Shown here one piece after another: positions 1 through 9,468 of a DNA stretch of 64,000 nt. The position numbers were made by a program, and so were the translations under genes. Under the pieces are notes generated by a model. The model was not told the DNA's origin. It searched no databases and worked only from the letters and a program-made list of their open reading frames with translations. The DNA lies in contig NZ_FNJW01000008.1 in NCBI RefSeq assembly GCF_900102725.1, positions 1,762,501-1,826,500 on the forward strand, read 5' to 3'. How positions within the stretch are numbered: position 1 is the stretch's first letter; every line of letters begins with the position of its first letter. The DNA comes from Carnobacterium viridans. GTDB lineage: Bacteria; Bacillota; Bacilli; Lactobacillales; Carnobacteriaceae.

Positions 1-1535
<1,535 letters not shown>

Positions 1536-1624
1536 AAGCAATACCCGGTGTACGAAGGTAAGCAAACGAAAGACACTTTAGACTTTATCCAGTTTTGAGA
1601 GTCCAACGGACTTTCGATTGAAAT

Positions 1625-1742
1625 TGTGTGGTGATGAGGGCAAGAAGGTCACACCTGTTCCCATGCCGAACACAGAAGTTAAGCTTCTTAGCGCCGATGG
1701 TAGTGAAGGGTTTCCCTTTGTGAGAGTAGGACGTTGCCACGC
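1625..1742 (+). rRNA. 5S ribosomal RNA
   Basis: The 5S core CCATGCCGAACACAGAAGTTAAG is present in pieces (CATGCCGAACAC, GAAGTTAAGC) together with the conserved GAGAGTAGGACGTTGCCA 3' part. The ends TGTGTGG and CCACGCA pair to close helix I, giving about 118 nt. It lies about 90 nt after the 23S rRNA, as is normal for a 16S-23S-5S operon. Confidence 0.95.
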
Positions 1743-1769
1743 AGATTCAATTAAAATTTTATTTCCCAT

Positions 1770-1845
1770 GGAGGTTTAGCTCAGCTGGGAGAGCATCTGC
1801 CTTACAAGCAGAGGGTCGGCGGTTCGATCCCGTCAACCTCCACCA
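1770..1845 (+). tRNA. tRNA-Val (anticodon TAC)
   Basis: Cloverleaf with acceptor GGAGGTT/AACCTCC, anticodon loop CTTACAA and T-loop GGTTCGATCC. The terminal CCA is encoded. It is the first of eight tRNAs transcribed with the rRNA operon. Confidence 0.96.
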
Positions 1846-1846
1846 T

Positions 1847-1919
1847 GAGTCATTAGCTCAGTTGGTAGAGCATCTGACTTTTAATCAGAGGGTCGCAGGT
1901 TCGAATCCTGCATGACTCA
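1847..1919 (+). tRNA. tRNA-Lys (anticodon TTT)
   Basis: Acceptor GAGTCAT pairs with ATGACTC and the anticodon loop is CTTTTAA. CCA is not encoded, so tRNA nucleotidyltransferase must add it. The gene follows tRNA-Val after one base. Confidence 0.96.
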
Positions 1920-1960
1920 TAACTAATCATTCAAGTAAGGTTAGTTATGCCAGACTTTAT

Positions 1961-2045
1961 GCGGGTGTGGCGGAATTGGCAGACGCACTAGATTTAGGAT
2001 CTAGCGTCGAGAGACGTGGGGGTTCAAGTCCCTTCACCCGCACCA
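1961..2045 (+). tRNA. tRNA-Leu (anticodon TAG)
   Basis: Type II tRNA with a long variable arm. The acceptor is GCGGGTG/CACCCGC, the anticodon loop is TTTAGGA, and CCA is encoded. Confidence 0.96.
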
Positions 2046-2080
2046 TTTTTTAGTTGAATGATTAGTGAAGTACCACTTTA

Positions 2081-2153
2081 GCCGGCTTAGCTCAGTTGGT
2101 AGAGCATCTGATTTGTAATCAGAGGGTCGAGGGTTCAACTCCTTTAGCCGGCA
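2081..2153 (+). tRNA. tRNA-Thr (anticodon TGT)
   Basis: Acceptor GCCGGCT/AGCCGGC and anticodon loop TTTGTAA. The discriminator is A and CCA is not encoded. Confidence 0.96.
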
Positions 2154-2160
2154 TTTTTTT

Positions 2161-2232
2161 GCGAAAGTAGTTCAGTGGTAGAACATCACCTTGCCAAGGT
2201 GGGGGTCGCGGGTTCGAATCCCGTCTTTCGCT
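2161..2232 (+). tRNA. tRNA-Gly (anticodon GCC)
   Basis: Acceptor GCGAAAG/CTTTCGC and anticodon GCC in the loop TTGCCAA. The discriminator is T and CCA is not encoded. Confidence 0.95.
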
Positions 2233-2282
2233 TACTAGTTCAACTAGTGAGGTCATTTGTAAGAATGAAAAGCTGTTCTAAT

Positions 2283-2371
2283 GCCGGGGTGGCGGAACAG
2301 GTAGACGCACAGGACTTAAAATCCTGCGGTGAGTGATCACCGTGCCGGTTCGATTCCGGCCCTCGGCACCA
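2283..2371 (+). tRNA. tRNA-Leu (anticodon TAA)
   Basis: Type II tRNA. Acceptor GCCGGGG pairs with CCTCGGC with one G-T pair, and the anticodon loop is CTTAAAA. It has a long variable arm and encodes CCA. Confidence 0.96.
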
Positions 2372-2374
2372 TTT

Positions 2375-2448
2375 GCACCCATAGCTCAATTGGATAGAGT
2401 ACTTGACTACGAATCAAGGGGTTAGAGGTTCAAGTCCTCTTGGGTGCA
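2375..2448 (+). tRNA. tRNA-Arg (anticodon ACG)
   Basis: Acceptor GCACCCA/TGGGTGC and anticodon loop CTACGAA. The A at position 34 is the expected substrate of TadA, which is encoded at 7.5 kb in this window. CCA is not encoded. Confidence 0.96.
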
Positions 2449-2478
2449 TTTCTTTTGAAAAAAAGAACAACTCAGTAA

Positions 2479-2552
2479 CGGGAAGTAGCTCAGCTTGGTA
2501 GAGCACTTGGTTTGGGACCAAGGGGTCGCAGGTTCGAATCCTGTCTTCCCGA
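2479..2552 (+). tRNA. tRNA-Pro (anticodon TGG)
   Basis: Acceptor CGGGAAG/CTTCCCG and anticodon loop TTTGGGA. CCA is not encoded. It is the last tRNA of the rRNA-tRNA transcript and is followed directly by a terminator. Confidence 0.96.
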
Positions 2553-2561
2553 TAAATATTT

Positions 2562-2605
2562 AAAAAGATAATTTCTCTAATATTAGAGAAATTATCTTTT
2601 TTTGT
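2562..2605 (+). terminator. terminator of the rRNA-tRNA operon
   Basis: A perfect stem AAAAGATAATTTCTCTA / TAGAGAAATTATCTTTT has a short loop and runs into seven T. It lies ten bases after tRNA-Pro. Confidence 0.9.
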
Positions 2606-2679
2606 CTATTTTTTATATGAGTATGATTGTGAACAGAGGGGATTTACAAGCAGAATTAGGAGAAAGTGAGTAGAGATGC

Positions 2680-2708
2680 TTTTCAAATCTTCTTATTTCT
2701 CGTATAAT
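2680..2708 (+). promoter_or_regulatory. probable ctsR-clpC promoter
   Basis: A consensus -10 box TATAAT is preceded at 17 bp by TTTTCA, which matches 4 of 6 bases of the -35 consensus. It gives a leader of about 210 nt before ctsR. No other consensus -10 with good spacing was seen in the 320-base gap between the tRNA terminator and ctsR. Confidence 0.5.
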
Positions 2709-2711
2709 AAA

Positions 2712-2728
2712 AGTCAGTATTAGTCAAG
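2712..2728 (+). promoter_or_regulatory. candidate CtsR operator (degenerate)
   Basis: AGTCAGT-ATT-AGTCAAG resembles the CtsR direct repeat RGTCAAA-NAN-RGTCAAA, with 5 and 6 of 7 matches in the two half-sites. It lies just after the -10 box, where CtsR binding would block initiation. Autoregulation of ctsR-clpC by CtsR is well established in Firmicutes. The match is imperfect, so this is a candidate only. Confidence 0.4.
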
Positions 2729-2833
2729 AATGCTCCAGAAGCTAACTGGCAGCATCCTCCACTATTAGTTTAATTTGCTTTTAGCAATTTTAAGGGTAAG
2801 CTAAATAATACGTCTAGTGTTAGGACTAAAAGA

Positions 2834-2930
2834 AAAGGAGTGTTACTAAAAAAACACCATTGCAATGTAGAGTAATTAGAGCTAAAATTCTTACCATACA
2901 TTAACATGTTTTAGTAACAAGTACCCCATG
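2834..2930 (+). promoter_or_regulatory. ctsR leader: long-range stem placing a distant Shine-Dalgarno near the AUG
   Basis: The ctsR AUG has no Shine-Dalgarno immediately upstream (AGTACCCC precedes it). A good one, AAAAGGAG, ends at 2841. Directly after it TGTTACTAAAA (2842-2852) is perfectly complementary to TTTTAGTAACA (2909-2919). Folding loops out 56 nt and puts the AAGGAG 8 nt from AUG 2928. A nested AATGTA/TACATT pair (2865-2870 and 2897-2902) would compact the loop. The base complementarity is seen directly; the function is inferred. Confidence 0.5.
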
Positions 2931-3389
2931 CACAATCAAAACATGTCGGATATCATTGAAGCTTATTTAAAAAAAGTTTTAGGCCAAGATGAACAAGTCG
3001 AAATTAGGCGGAGTGAAATGGCAGATCGCTTTAATTGTGTTCCTTCTCAAATAAATTATGTGATAAATACTCGCTTTACGGTACAACAAGGCTATTTAGT
3101 TGAAAGTAAACGTGGTGGCGGCGGGTATATAAGAATCATTAAAGTGAAATTGTTAGATGAAGCTGAAATGCTGGATATGATGATCGATATTATTGGAAAA
3201 AAAATTTCTCAAAAGAATGCATATTCTATTATAGAAAGATTATTTGAATCTGAAATGTTGATTAAGCGAGAGGCAAATATCATGTTAGCAGTAATGGAAA
3301 AGTCACTCCTGAATTCTAGCGGAGCAGATGAAAATGAATTAAGAGCTAGATTACTAATAGCTTTTTTAAACAATTTAAAATATGAGTAA
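2928..3389 (+). CDS. ctsR: CtsR, class III stress gene repressor
   Basis: CtsR is a DNA-binding repressor of clp heat-shock genes and loses DNA binding on heating. The N-terminal winged helix-turn-helix is clear, with the family motif VPSQINYVINTRFT at about residues 38-51 and the glycine-rich wing SKRGGGGYIRI at about 59-69. The C-terminal helical domain completes a 153-residue protein of normal length. A second ATG five codons downstream (MSDIIEAYL) is a possible alternative start. The gene is followed after 24 bases by clpC. The genes mcsA and mcsB, which lie between them in Bacillus, are absent, as in most lactic acid bacteria. Confidence 0.95.
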   Translation: MHNQNMSDIIEAYLKKVLGQDEQVEIRRSEMADRFNCVPSQINYVINTRFTVQQGYLVESKRGGGGYIRIIKVKLLDEAEMLDMMIDIIGKKISQKNAYSIIERLFESEMLIKREANIMLAVMEKSLLNSSGADENELRARLLIAFLNNLKYE

Positions 3390-3413
3390 AGTATAAAAAC
3401 GGAGGCGAAATGA

Positions 3414-5906
3414 ATGGATGAATTATTTTCTGAAAAAGCAAGAATGGTTTTAATCATGGCGCAAGAAGAAGCAAAAGGATTTCGTCACCATTCTGTAGGA
3501 ACTGAGCACATTCTTTTAGGATTGATTATGGAGCAAAATGGTATCGCAGGAAAAACGTTGAGACAATTTTCTGTTACTGAAATGGATATTCGTGAAGAAA
3601 TTGAACACTTTACTGGTTATGGAACGATGAAGTATCTTTCTAAAAATGCGATTCTTCCTTATTCGCCAAGAGCCAAACAAGCTATTACGTTTGCAACAGA
3701 TGAAGCAAGGCGTATGGGCTCAGACCTTGTTGGCACAGAACATTTATTGTTAGGATTATTGCGTGAAGAAGATATTTTATCCTCTAAGATTTTAAACAAC
3801 TTAGACATTAATCTAAATAAAGCTCGTCAAATCGTATTGAAAAAAATCGGTTTGAGTGATGTAACAAATGGTAAAGGAAGAAAAGCCAAGCCAACTGCTA
3901 AACAAGTCGCCGGTACACCTACTTTGGACTCACTAGCTCGTGATCTAACAGCAGTCGCAAGAGAAGGGAAGCTGGATCCAGTTGTTGGTCGTCACAAGGA
4001 AATCCAACGTATTATCCAAGTTTTAAGCCGCCGAACAAAAAACAATCCTGTTTTAGTTGGGGAACCGGGTGTTGGTAAAACAGCGATTGCAGAAGGTTTA
4101 GCGCAAAAGATTATTGATGGAGAAGTTCCCGCTGCATTAGCCAATAAGCGGTTAATGATGTTAGATATGGGTTCATTGGTAGCAGGCACAAAATATCGTG
4201 GTGAGTTTGAAGAACGAATGAAAAAAGTGATTGATGAGATTTATCAAGATGGCGAAGTTGTCTTATTTATAGATGAGTTGCATACTTTAATTGGTGCTGG
4301 TGGAGCAGAAGGTGCAATCGATGCATCTAATATTTTGAAACCTGCATTAGCTCGTGGCGAGTTGCAAACGATTGGGGCAACAACTTTAGATGAATACCAA
4401 AAGTATATTGAAAAAGATGCAGCTCTAGAAAGACGGTTTGCACCCATTCATGTGGATGCTCCTTCAGAAGAAGAAGCTGAAGAGATATTGTTAGGCTTAC
4501 GTTCTCGTTATGAAGAACATCATGGCGTTGAAATTACAGATGAGGCAGTACATGCTGCTGTTAAGTACTCATCGCGTTATATTACATCAAGACAACTACC
4601 AGATAAAGCCATTGATTTGATAGATGAATCAGCTTCGAAAGTACGATTAGATGTATCGAGTAAACCTTCGCCAGTTGCAGCTGCAGTTACAGATTTAGAA
4701 GCTTTAATACAAGAAAAAGAAGAAGCTATTCAATTACAAGATTTTGAAAAAGCAGCAAAAATTCGTTCAAAAGAAATGAAGCAGCGTAAAAAGATTGAAA
4801 GTTTCATTCAAAAACAAGAAGGAAAAGCTGCTTCAAATTCTTTACAAGTAACGGAAAGAGATATTGCGGAAGTTGTCGCTTTATGGACAGGTATTCCAAT
4901 TCATCAAATGGAACAAAAAGAATCAGACCGTTTGATGAATTTAGAAAAAGTGTTGCATAAACGTGTAATTGGACAAGAGCAAGCTGTGGGTTCAGTTTCT
5001 AGAGCGATTAGACGATCTAGAAGTGGTTTGAAAGATCCAAACCGTCCTATTGGGTCATTTATGTTCTTAGGACCTACAGGTGTCGGTAAAACAGAATTGG
5101 CTAAGGCACTTGCGGAAGCTATGTTTGGAAATGAAGAAGCTCTAGTTCGAGTAGATATGTCTGAGTTTATGGAAAAATATAGTACGAGTCGTTTAATTGG
5201 TTCACCTCCCGGATATGTAGGTTATGATGAAGGTGGTCAATTAACTGAGAAAATTCGTCAAAAACCTTATTCCGTTATTCTATTTGATGAAGTTGAAAAA
5301 GCTCATCCGGATGTATTTAATATTCTATTACAAGTCTTGGATGATGGTCATTTAACAGATGCTAAAGGACGAAAAGTTGATTTCAAAAATACGGTAATGA
5401 TTATGACATCTAATTTAGGCGCAACAGCATTAAGAGATGAAAAAGCTGTTGGGTTTGGTACAGCAAGCAATAAAAAAGACCATTCAGCTATGGAAAAACG
5501 AATCATGGAAGAATTGAAAAAAACGTTTAAACCTGAGTTTATCAATCGGATTGATGATTCGATTGTTTTCCATTCTCTAGAAAAAGAAGATTTAACTCAA
5601 ATTGTTAAATTAATGGCACATACCATTATTAAACGATTGAAAGATATGGATATTGAAGTCAAAATCACTCAAGCGGCTATTGATGTGATTGCTAAAGCTG
5701 GGTATGATCCTGAGTATGGAGCACGTCCAATTCGTCGTGCACTTCAGAAAGAAGTAGAAGATCGATTGAGTGAAGAGTTATTGAGCGGCCGAGTTAAAAT
5801 TGGTGATCAAGTCACAATAGGTGCTTCAAAAGGAACGATTCGGATTACAGTAAAAGATCCAAAAAAAGCAAACGAAAAATTGTTGGCTACCAGTGAGAAC
5901 GTATAA
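3414..5906 (+). CDS. clpC: ClpC, HSP100 AAA+ unfoldase of the ClpCP protease
   Basis: ClpC unfolds proteins and feeds them to ClpP in the cytoplasm. It has a double Clp-N domain (about 1-145), a first AAA+ module with Walker A GEPGVGKT (216-223), a UVR-like coiled segment near 430-460 and a second AAA+ module with Walker A GPTGVGKT near 553. The C-terminal D2-small domain follows. Length (830 aa) and domain order are those of ClpC. The start has GGAGGCG nine bases upstream. It is cotranscribed with ctsR and so is probably CtsR-controlled. Confidence 0.97.
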   Translation: MDELFSEKARMVLIMAQEEAKGFRHHSVGTEHILLGLIMEQNGIAGKTLRQFSVTEMDIREEIEHFTGYGTMKYLSKNAILPYSPRAKQAITFATDEARRMGSDLVGTEHLLLGLLREEDILSSKILNNLDINLNKARQIVLKKIGLSDVTNGKGRKAKPTAKQVAGTPTLDSLARDLTAVAREGKLDPVVGRHKEIQRIIQVLSRRTKNNPVLVGEPGVGKTAIAEGLAQKIIDGEVPAALANKRLMMLDMGSLVAGTKYRGEFEERMKKVIDEIYQDGEVVLFIDELHTLIGAGGAEGAIDASNILKPALARGELQTIGATTLDEYQKYIEKDAALERRFAPIHVDAPSEEEAEEILLGLRSRYEEHHGVEITDEAVHAAVKYSSRYITSRQLPDKAIDLIDESASKVRLDVSSKPSPVAAAVTDLEALIQEKEEAIQLQDFEKAAKIRSKEMKQRKKIESFIQKQEGKAASNSLQVTERDIAEVVALWTGIPIHQMEQKESDRLMNLEKVLHKRVIGQEQAVGSVSRAIRRSRSGLKDPNRPIGSFMFLGPTGVGKTELAKALAEAMFGNEEALVRVDMSEFMEKYSTSRLIGSPPGYVGYDEGGQLTEKIRQKPYSVILFDEVEKAHPDVFNILLQVLDDGHLTDAKGRKVDFKNTVMIMTSNLGATALRDEKAVGFGTASNKKDHSAMEKRIMEELKKTFKPEFINRIDDSIVFHSLEKEDLTQIVKLMAHTIIKRLKDMDIEVKITQAAIDVIAKAGYDPEYGARPIRRALQKEVEDRLSEELLSGRVKIGDQVTIGASKGTIRITVKDPKKANEKLLATSENV

Positions 5907-5927
5907 TTCGATTGTTAACAAGAAAAT

Positions 5928-5966
5928 AAAAACATCTGCTATCTCTTAAAGATAGTAGATGTTTTT
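5928..5966 (+). terminator. terminator after clpC
   Basis: Stem AACATCT-CTATCT / AGATAG-AGATGTT has a five-base loop and is followed by TTTTT. It ends the ctsR-clpC transcript. Confidence 0.85.
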
Positions 5967-6033
5967 ATTCGTGTTTTAATTTTCTTTCTGCTATGATGAA
6001 AATAAAGAAATGACGAAAGGAAAGTGGCTATTC

Positions 6034-6417
6034 ATGAAAAATTCAACGAAAGCTTTATTAATAGGAGTTGGAACAGTCGTTGCAGTGGGAGCAATTATTG
6101 TTTCTTCTTCAAACATGGCAATGGAAAAAATCGAGTCTAAAATCAATCGTAAAAGAGCAAGATACTTTGTAAAAGAAAAATTAAAAGGAAACGAAAAAGC
6201 AATGACTGTTGTAGATGACTTATCAGATATGGAAGTAGCAAACTTATTGAGTGTCGTAGACAAGGTTTCAGATTTAAGAGGTAGCGTAAGCTCTTATGGA
6301 GATCATTTCAAAGACACGACTAGTGATTTTAGAGATGCTTTCATGGAAAAAAAACAGGATTGGAAACATGAACTTAAACACCATAAAAAAGATTTAAAAC
6401 ATAAATTAAAAAAATAA
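6034..6417 (+). CDS. small membrane-anchored protein, YtxH-like, unknown function
   Basis: I do not recognise a specific function. One N-terminal hydrophobic helix (about residues 6-26) is followed by a Lys/Glu-rich, probably helical cytoplasmic tail ending in repeated HHKKD/KHKLKK clusters. This layout resembles the loosely defined YtxH-type proteins. An upstream in-frame ATG at 6010 has no ribosome site, whereas 6034 is preceded by GAAAGGA at 12 nt, so 6034 is preferred (127 aa). The gene stands alone between two terminators. Confidence 0.6.
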   Translation: MKNSTKALLIGVGTVVAVGAIIVSSSNMAMEKIESKINRKRARYFVKEKLKGNEKAMTVVDDLSDMEVANLLSVVDKVSDLRGSVSSYGDHFKDTTSDFRDAFMEKKQDWKHELKHHKKDLKHKLKK

Positions 6418-6435
6418 ACTAAATTTTCATTCATA

Positions 6436-6487
6436 AAAAAGAAGACTCTTGCGTAAAGTTATGGCTTTACGCAAAAGTCTTCTTTTT
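6436..6487. terminator. bidirectional terminator between convergent genes
   Basis: A long stem AAGACT-TTGCGTAAAG / CTTTACGCAA-AGTCTT has A-runs on its left and T-runs on its right, so it can work on both strands. It overlaps the stop codon of the minus-strand regulator gene. Confidence 0.85.
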
Positions 6488-7349
6488 AGATTGTTAATAA
6501 GTAACAAAGAAGTAAATCATTTCTATTTTTTAATGAAAAACCGGATTCTTCATAGAAACGATCTAACCGGTATTGCAAAGTATTTCGATGGATAAAAAGA
6601 TATTTTGCTGCCAAGCTAATATTTCCTTGGTTTAACCATATGGCGGTGATCAATTCTTTAGTCTCTGGATGTGAGATCAGGTCTTTTTTTAAGTGTTGGA
6701 TAATAGAACTTTTTGAGAGAGCATCTGAAGCATAATAACTAAGAGCAACATCAGGTAATGAAAAGATTTGTTTGTTTCCTTTCAGTTGATTAAAAAATAT
6801 CGCTTGTTCTTCTTTAAAAAAACGTTTGAAGTCTATAGAAATGGGCCAATGTTGCCCGATATAGCCACTAGTTTTAGTAGAAAAATCATCATCTAAGGTT
6901 TGTAAAATCCCAATTGTTTCGTCTTGGGTGATTGAATAATCTGAATAACGGTGGATCAATAGCCCGTAGTGATCATTAATAAAAAAAGCCTCTTGTACAT
7001 CTTTAAAAAAGCTTTTAAAAGAACTTAGCCATAGTTTCTTATCAAATCGTGTATCTTTTTTATTAATATCAAATTGAATAATTCGATAAACTCCGGTTTC
7101 GACAGGCAAGTGCAGCTGATCATCTAATAAAAAGTCCGACCATTTTGATTGCGGATTACCTGTATTTTCGTTAGAAACCGTTTTGTTAAAGACAAGGTAA
7201 AGTAATTTTATTTCTGAAGAGGTTAATTGTTTTTTATCAAAGTGAATCCATTGATTATCGTAAGGAAACGTTAAATAATTCGGATCATTTTTTGTGTCAT
7301 CGGTTAAAAAGGCAGACGGGTAAATAGATTTAAACTGATTAAAATTCAT
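6486..7349 (-). CDS. PucR-type helix-turn-helix transcriptional regulator
   Basis: The C-terminal about 50 residues carry the PucR/CdaR-type helix-turn-helix (motif around LNQGNISLAAKYLFIHRNTL, then YRLDRF). This family domain binds DNA and usually controls small-molecule catabolism. The preceding about 230 residues match no domain I can name, so the ligand is unknown. The start has AAAGGAG seven bases upstream. The gene is convergent with the small membrane protein and divergent from tadA, and nothing nearby points to an obvious target operon. Confidence 0.7.
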   Translation of the reverse strand: MNFNQFKSIYPSAFLTDDTKNDPNYLTFPYDNQWIHFDKKQLTSSEIKLLYLVFNKTVSNENTGNPQSKWSDFLLDDQLHLPVETGVYRIIQFDINKKDTRFDKKLWLSSFKSFFKDVQEAFFINDHYGLLIHRYSDYSITQDETIGILQTLDDDFSTKTSGYIGQHWPISIDFKRFFKEEQAIFFNQLKGNKQIFSLPDVALSYYASDALSKSSIIQHLKKDLISHPETKELITAIWLNQGNISLAAKYLFIHRNTLQYRLDRFYEESGFSLKNRNDLLLCYLLTI

Positions 7350-7472
7350 AAAAGCACTCCTTTAAATGAAAACCATTACAATTAGTCTATAGTGCTATTC
7401 TATCATTTTTTTCATAAGTTTGTAGATAAATTATGCTATGATAAAGAAAAGAACAGGTAAAGGAATGGGAAG

Positions 7473-7997
7473 ATGTTAACCACAGAAGATAAAGCGTATT
7501 TTATGCAAGAAGCGATTAAAGAAGCTTACAAAGCCAAAGAAAAATTAGAAGTTCCCATTGGTGCAGTCGTTGTATTAAATGGAAAAATCATTGGTCGTGG
7601 ACACAATAGAAGAGAAGAATCGAATGATGCAACGACACACGCTGAAATGTTAGCTATTCAAGAAGCCAATCGAAATTTAGGGAATTGGCGATTGGAAGAA
7701 ACTCAGTTATTCGTGACATTGGAACCTTGTCCTATGTGTAGTGGCGCAATGATATTATCTCGTGTAAAAGAGCTTTATTATGGAGCTAGTGATCCTAAAG
7801 GTGGTACAGCGGGCACATTGATGAATTTACTGACGGATGAACGGTTTAATCATCAAGTTCAAATTGAATCAGGTCTTTTAGAACAAGAATGCGGCGAATT
7901 GCTAAGCAACTTTTTCAGAGAATTAAGAAAGCGTAAAAAAGAAGAAAAGTTACAAAGAAAAGCTAAACAAAACAAAACAGACGGTAACCAAGTATAA
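7473..7997 (+). CDS. tadA: tRNA-specific adenosine deaminase TadA
   Basis: TadA deaminates A34 to inosine in the anticodon of tRNA-Arg(ACG), an example of which is encoded at 2.4 kb. The zinc and proton-shuttle motif HAEM (about residue 55) and PCPMCSGA (about 86-93) are both present, as is the family fold through residue 155. A basic tail rich in Lys, Arg and Glu ends the 174-aa protein. In many Bacilli tadA lies just before the SRP RNA and dnaX. Here it is separated from them by about 12 kb, which indicates a rearrangement. Confidence 0.95.
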   Translation: MLTTEDKAYFMQEAIKEAYKAKEKLEVPIGAVVVLNGKIIGRGHNRREESNDATTHAEMLAIQEANRNLGNWRLEETQLFVTLEPCPMCSGAMILSRVKELYYGASDPKGGTAGTLMNLLTDERFNHQVQIESGLLEQECGELLSNFFRELRKRKKEEKLQRKAKQNKTDGNQV

Positions 7998-8018
7998 TAC
8001 AAGGTTACCGTCTGTTTT
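7975..8018. terminator. terminator between tadA and proC
   Basis: Stem AAACAGACGGTAACC / GGTTACCGTCTGTTT encloses the tadA stop codon in its loop. The flanking A and T runs allow it to serve both convergent genes. Confidence 0.85.
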
Positions 8019-8031
8019 GTGTTAAATGAGT

Positions 8032-8844
8032 TTACTGTTGCATCATATCTTGATCTTTTGTAATGACTGCTTGAGTCGCTTTAGTGATAGCAGATATAAA
8101 ACCAGTATCTTCTAAGGTTAGAATCCCTTCAACGGTTGTTCCACCAGGAGAAGAAACCTGGTCAATCAAATTCCATGGTGTTTCTTTACTGTCTAATACT
8201 AATTTTCCACTTCCAAGAACAGCTTGAGCAGCAATTTTAGTTGCTACGTCTTTAGACATTCCATTTTTTACAGCGGCTCTTGCTAATGAATCGATAAATA
8301 AAAAGACAAATGCGGGTGAACTCCCAGCAATCGCTGTGAAGGTACTAAAGTCCTTTTCAGGTAATACAATTGTTTCGCCAATCGCTTGGAACATATTTAA
8401 AACGAATGCTAACTGTTCCGGAGTAGTATAGTCATTTCCACAAAGGGCAGTCATCCCTTCACCAACTTGTGAGTTTAGGTTTGGCATTGCTCGTATGATA
8501 GGCGTTTGATGGCCTTCATTCAATAAGTCGGATAGCTTTTGAAGTGTGGTTCCAGCAGCAATAGAAACCACTACTGGTTGATGAGCAGCAATTTCCTCTT
8601 TTATGTCTGCTAAAATAGATGGAAAAACATTAGGTTTAGCTGCAAGTACTAACACATCAACTTTTGCTGCTAATTCTTTATTCGATGAACAAGCTTGTGT
8701 TCCAGTTTCACCAGTAAACTGCGTTAATTTTTCTGGAGTTGTATTGTGTACATAAATATCTTGATTCGAGGTATGTCCATTTTGTATCATTCCTTTAATA
8801 ATGGCACCAGCCATATTTCCAATACCAATGAATCCTACTTTCAT
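8032..8844 (-). CDS. proC: pyrroline-5-carboxylate reductase
   Basis: ProC catalyses the last step of proline synthesis, NAD(P)H-dependent reduction of 1-pyrroline-5-carboxylate. The N-terminal Rossmann motif GFIGIGNMA starts at about residue 4. The C-terminal dimer domain has the ProC signature region SSPGGTTVEGI. An ATG with GGAGGAG eight bases upstream sets the start (270 aa); a GTG three codons earlier overlaps that ribosome site. The partner genes proB and proA lie about 28 kb away at 36.4-38.4 kb. Confidence 0.95.
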   Translation of the reverse strand: MKVGFIGIGNMAGAIIKGMIQNGHTSNQDIYVHNTTPEKLTQFTGETGTQACSSNKELAAKVDVLVLAAKPNVFPSILADIKEEIAAHQPVVVSIAAGTTLQKLSDLLNEGHQTPIIRAMPNLNSQVGEGMTALCGNDYTTPEQLAFVLNMFQAIGETIVLPEKDFSTFTAIAGSSPAFVFLFIDSLARAAVKNGMSKDVATKIAAQAVLGSGKLVLDSKETPWNLIDQVSSPGGTTVEGILTLEDTGFISAITKATQAVITKDQDMMQQ

Positions 8845-8904
8845 AGTCAACACTCCTCCATTTTCATTTTCATTGTATATTTTACCATAGATAGAGAAAT
8901 TGTT

Positions 8905-9200
8905 TTATCGTATCTTCGTCAAATGGTGTTGATAGAAGAAAATAAAATTTCTTCTGGAATAGACGGGGTTGCTTGTGGAGAGCCATGGAATCGTCTCAAG
9001 CTGCTCTATTCTAGAACGTGTTTCAAAGAGCAGTCCTGACGTCCACTTTGTCATGGCTGTAGTTGCTTTAGCTACGTACAGACATGATACACTTAGGCAC
9101 AAGCCTACAGTGCTTCTATGTAATAATCGATGGTCGTTGACCATACTGCGCTTATTCGCTCCAGTTGCCCTAGCTCTTGCGGCTTCAGTCGCTTAGAGAT
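8905..9200. other. gene-free, hairpin-rich intergenic element of unknown nature
   Basis: The gap between proC and the next gene is about 620 bases and holds no gene I can support. This part looks GC-richer than its surroundings. It contains nested inverted repeats AGCCATG/CATGGCT (about 8981 and 9052), CTGCTCT/AGAGCAG (9001 and 9027), and the tight hairpins TAGGC-ACAA-GCCTA and TGGTC-GTT-GACCA. Overlapping short frames exist on both strands but lack ribosome sites. It could be a structured RNA or a relic of a mobile element. Confidence 0.4.
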
Positions 9201-9309
9201 AAGGTATGCGTTAGAAGATTCAGGTCTAAACGCTTTTAGTCACACTCCCAATGAAGCGCCAACGCTTTGTAATTCGCATTGAATTCAATGCATGGCTACA
9301 AGCAAATCT

Positions 9310-9372
9310 TATTCCTCCAAAAATTTCGGCCATTAATTTAACTAAGCTATCAACACTAAGAAGCATAAAGCC
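9310..9372 (-). repeat. dispersed repeat copy A (partner at 63801-63864)
   Basis: This 63-bp stretch aligns with the copy near the window end with one single-base gap. The core TTAATTTAACTAA(G/A)CTATCAACACTAA is nearly identical. Read on the minus strand both copies can encode the peptide SVDSLVKL and carry TGGAGGAATA at the 3' end. This could be the remains of a coding element or a repeated leader. Confidence 0.6.
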
Positions 9373-9468
9373 TTTTTATCTATCCCTTACAATAGCTAAG
9401 TAGAATTTTATTAGTAGTTAATAGTATGATAATATACAGGTATAGAAGCAGAAGTAGGGGGTTAGCTG

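Noticed and set aside
2841-2876. Possible short leader peptide starting with GTG directly after AAAAGGAG upstream of ctsR.
   Set aside because: The GTG touches the Shine-Dalgarno with no spacing, and the peptide would have only about 11 residues. The bridging stem explains the site better.
8905-9196. Overlapping 75-79 codon frames on both strands as protein genes.
   Set aside because: Neither has a ribosome site, and hairpins explain the sequence better. They remain possible relics.
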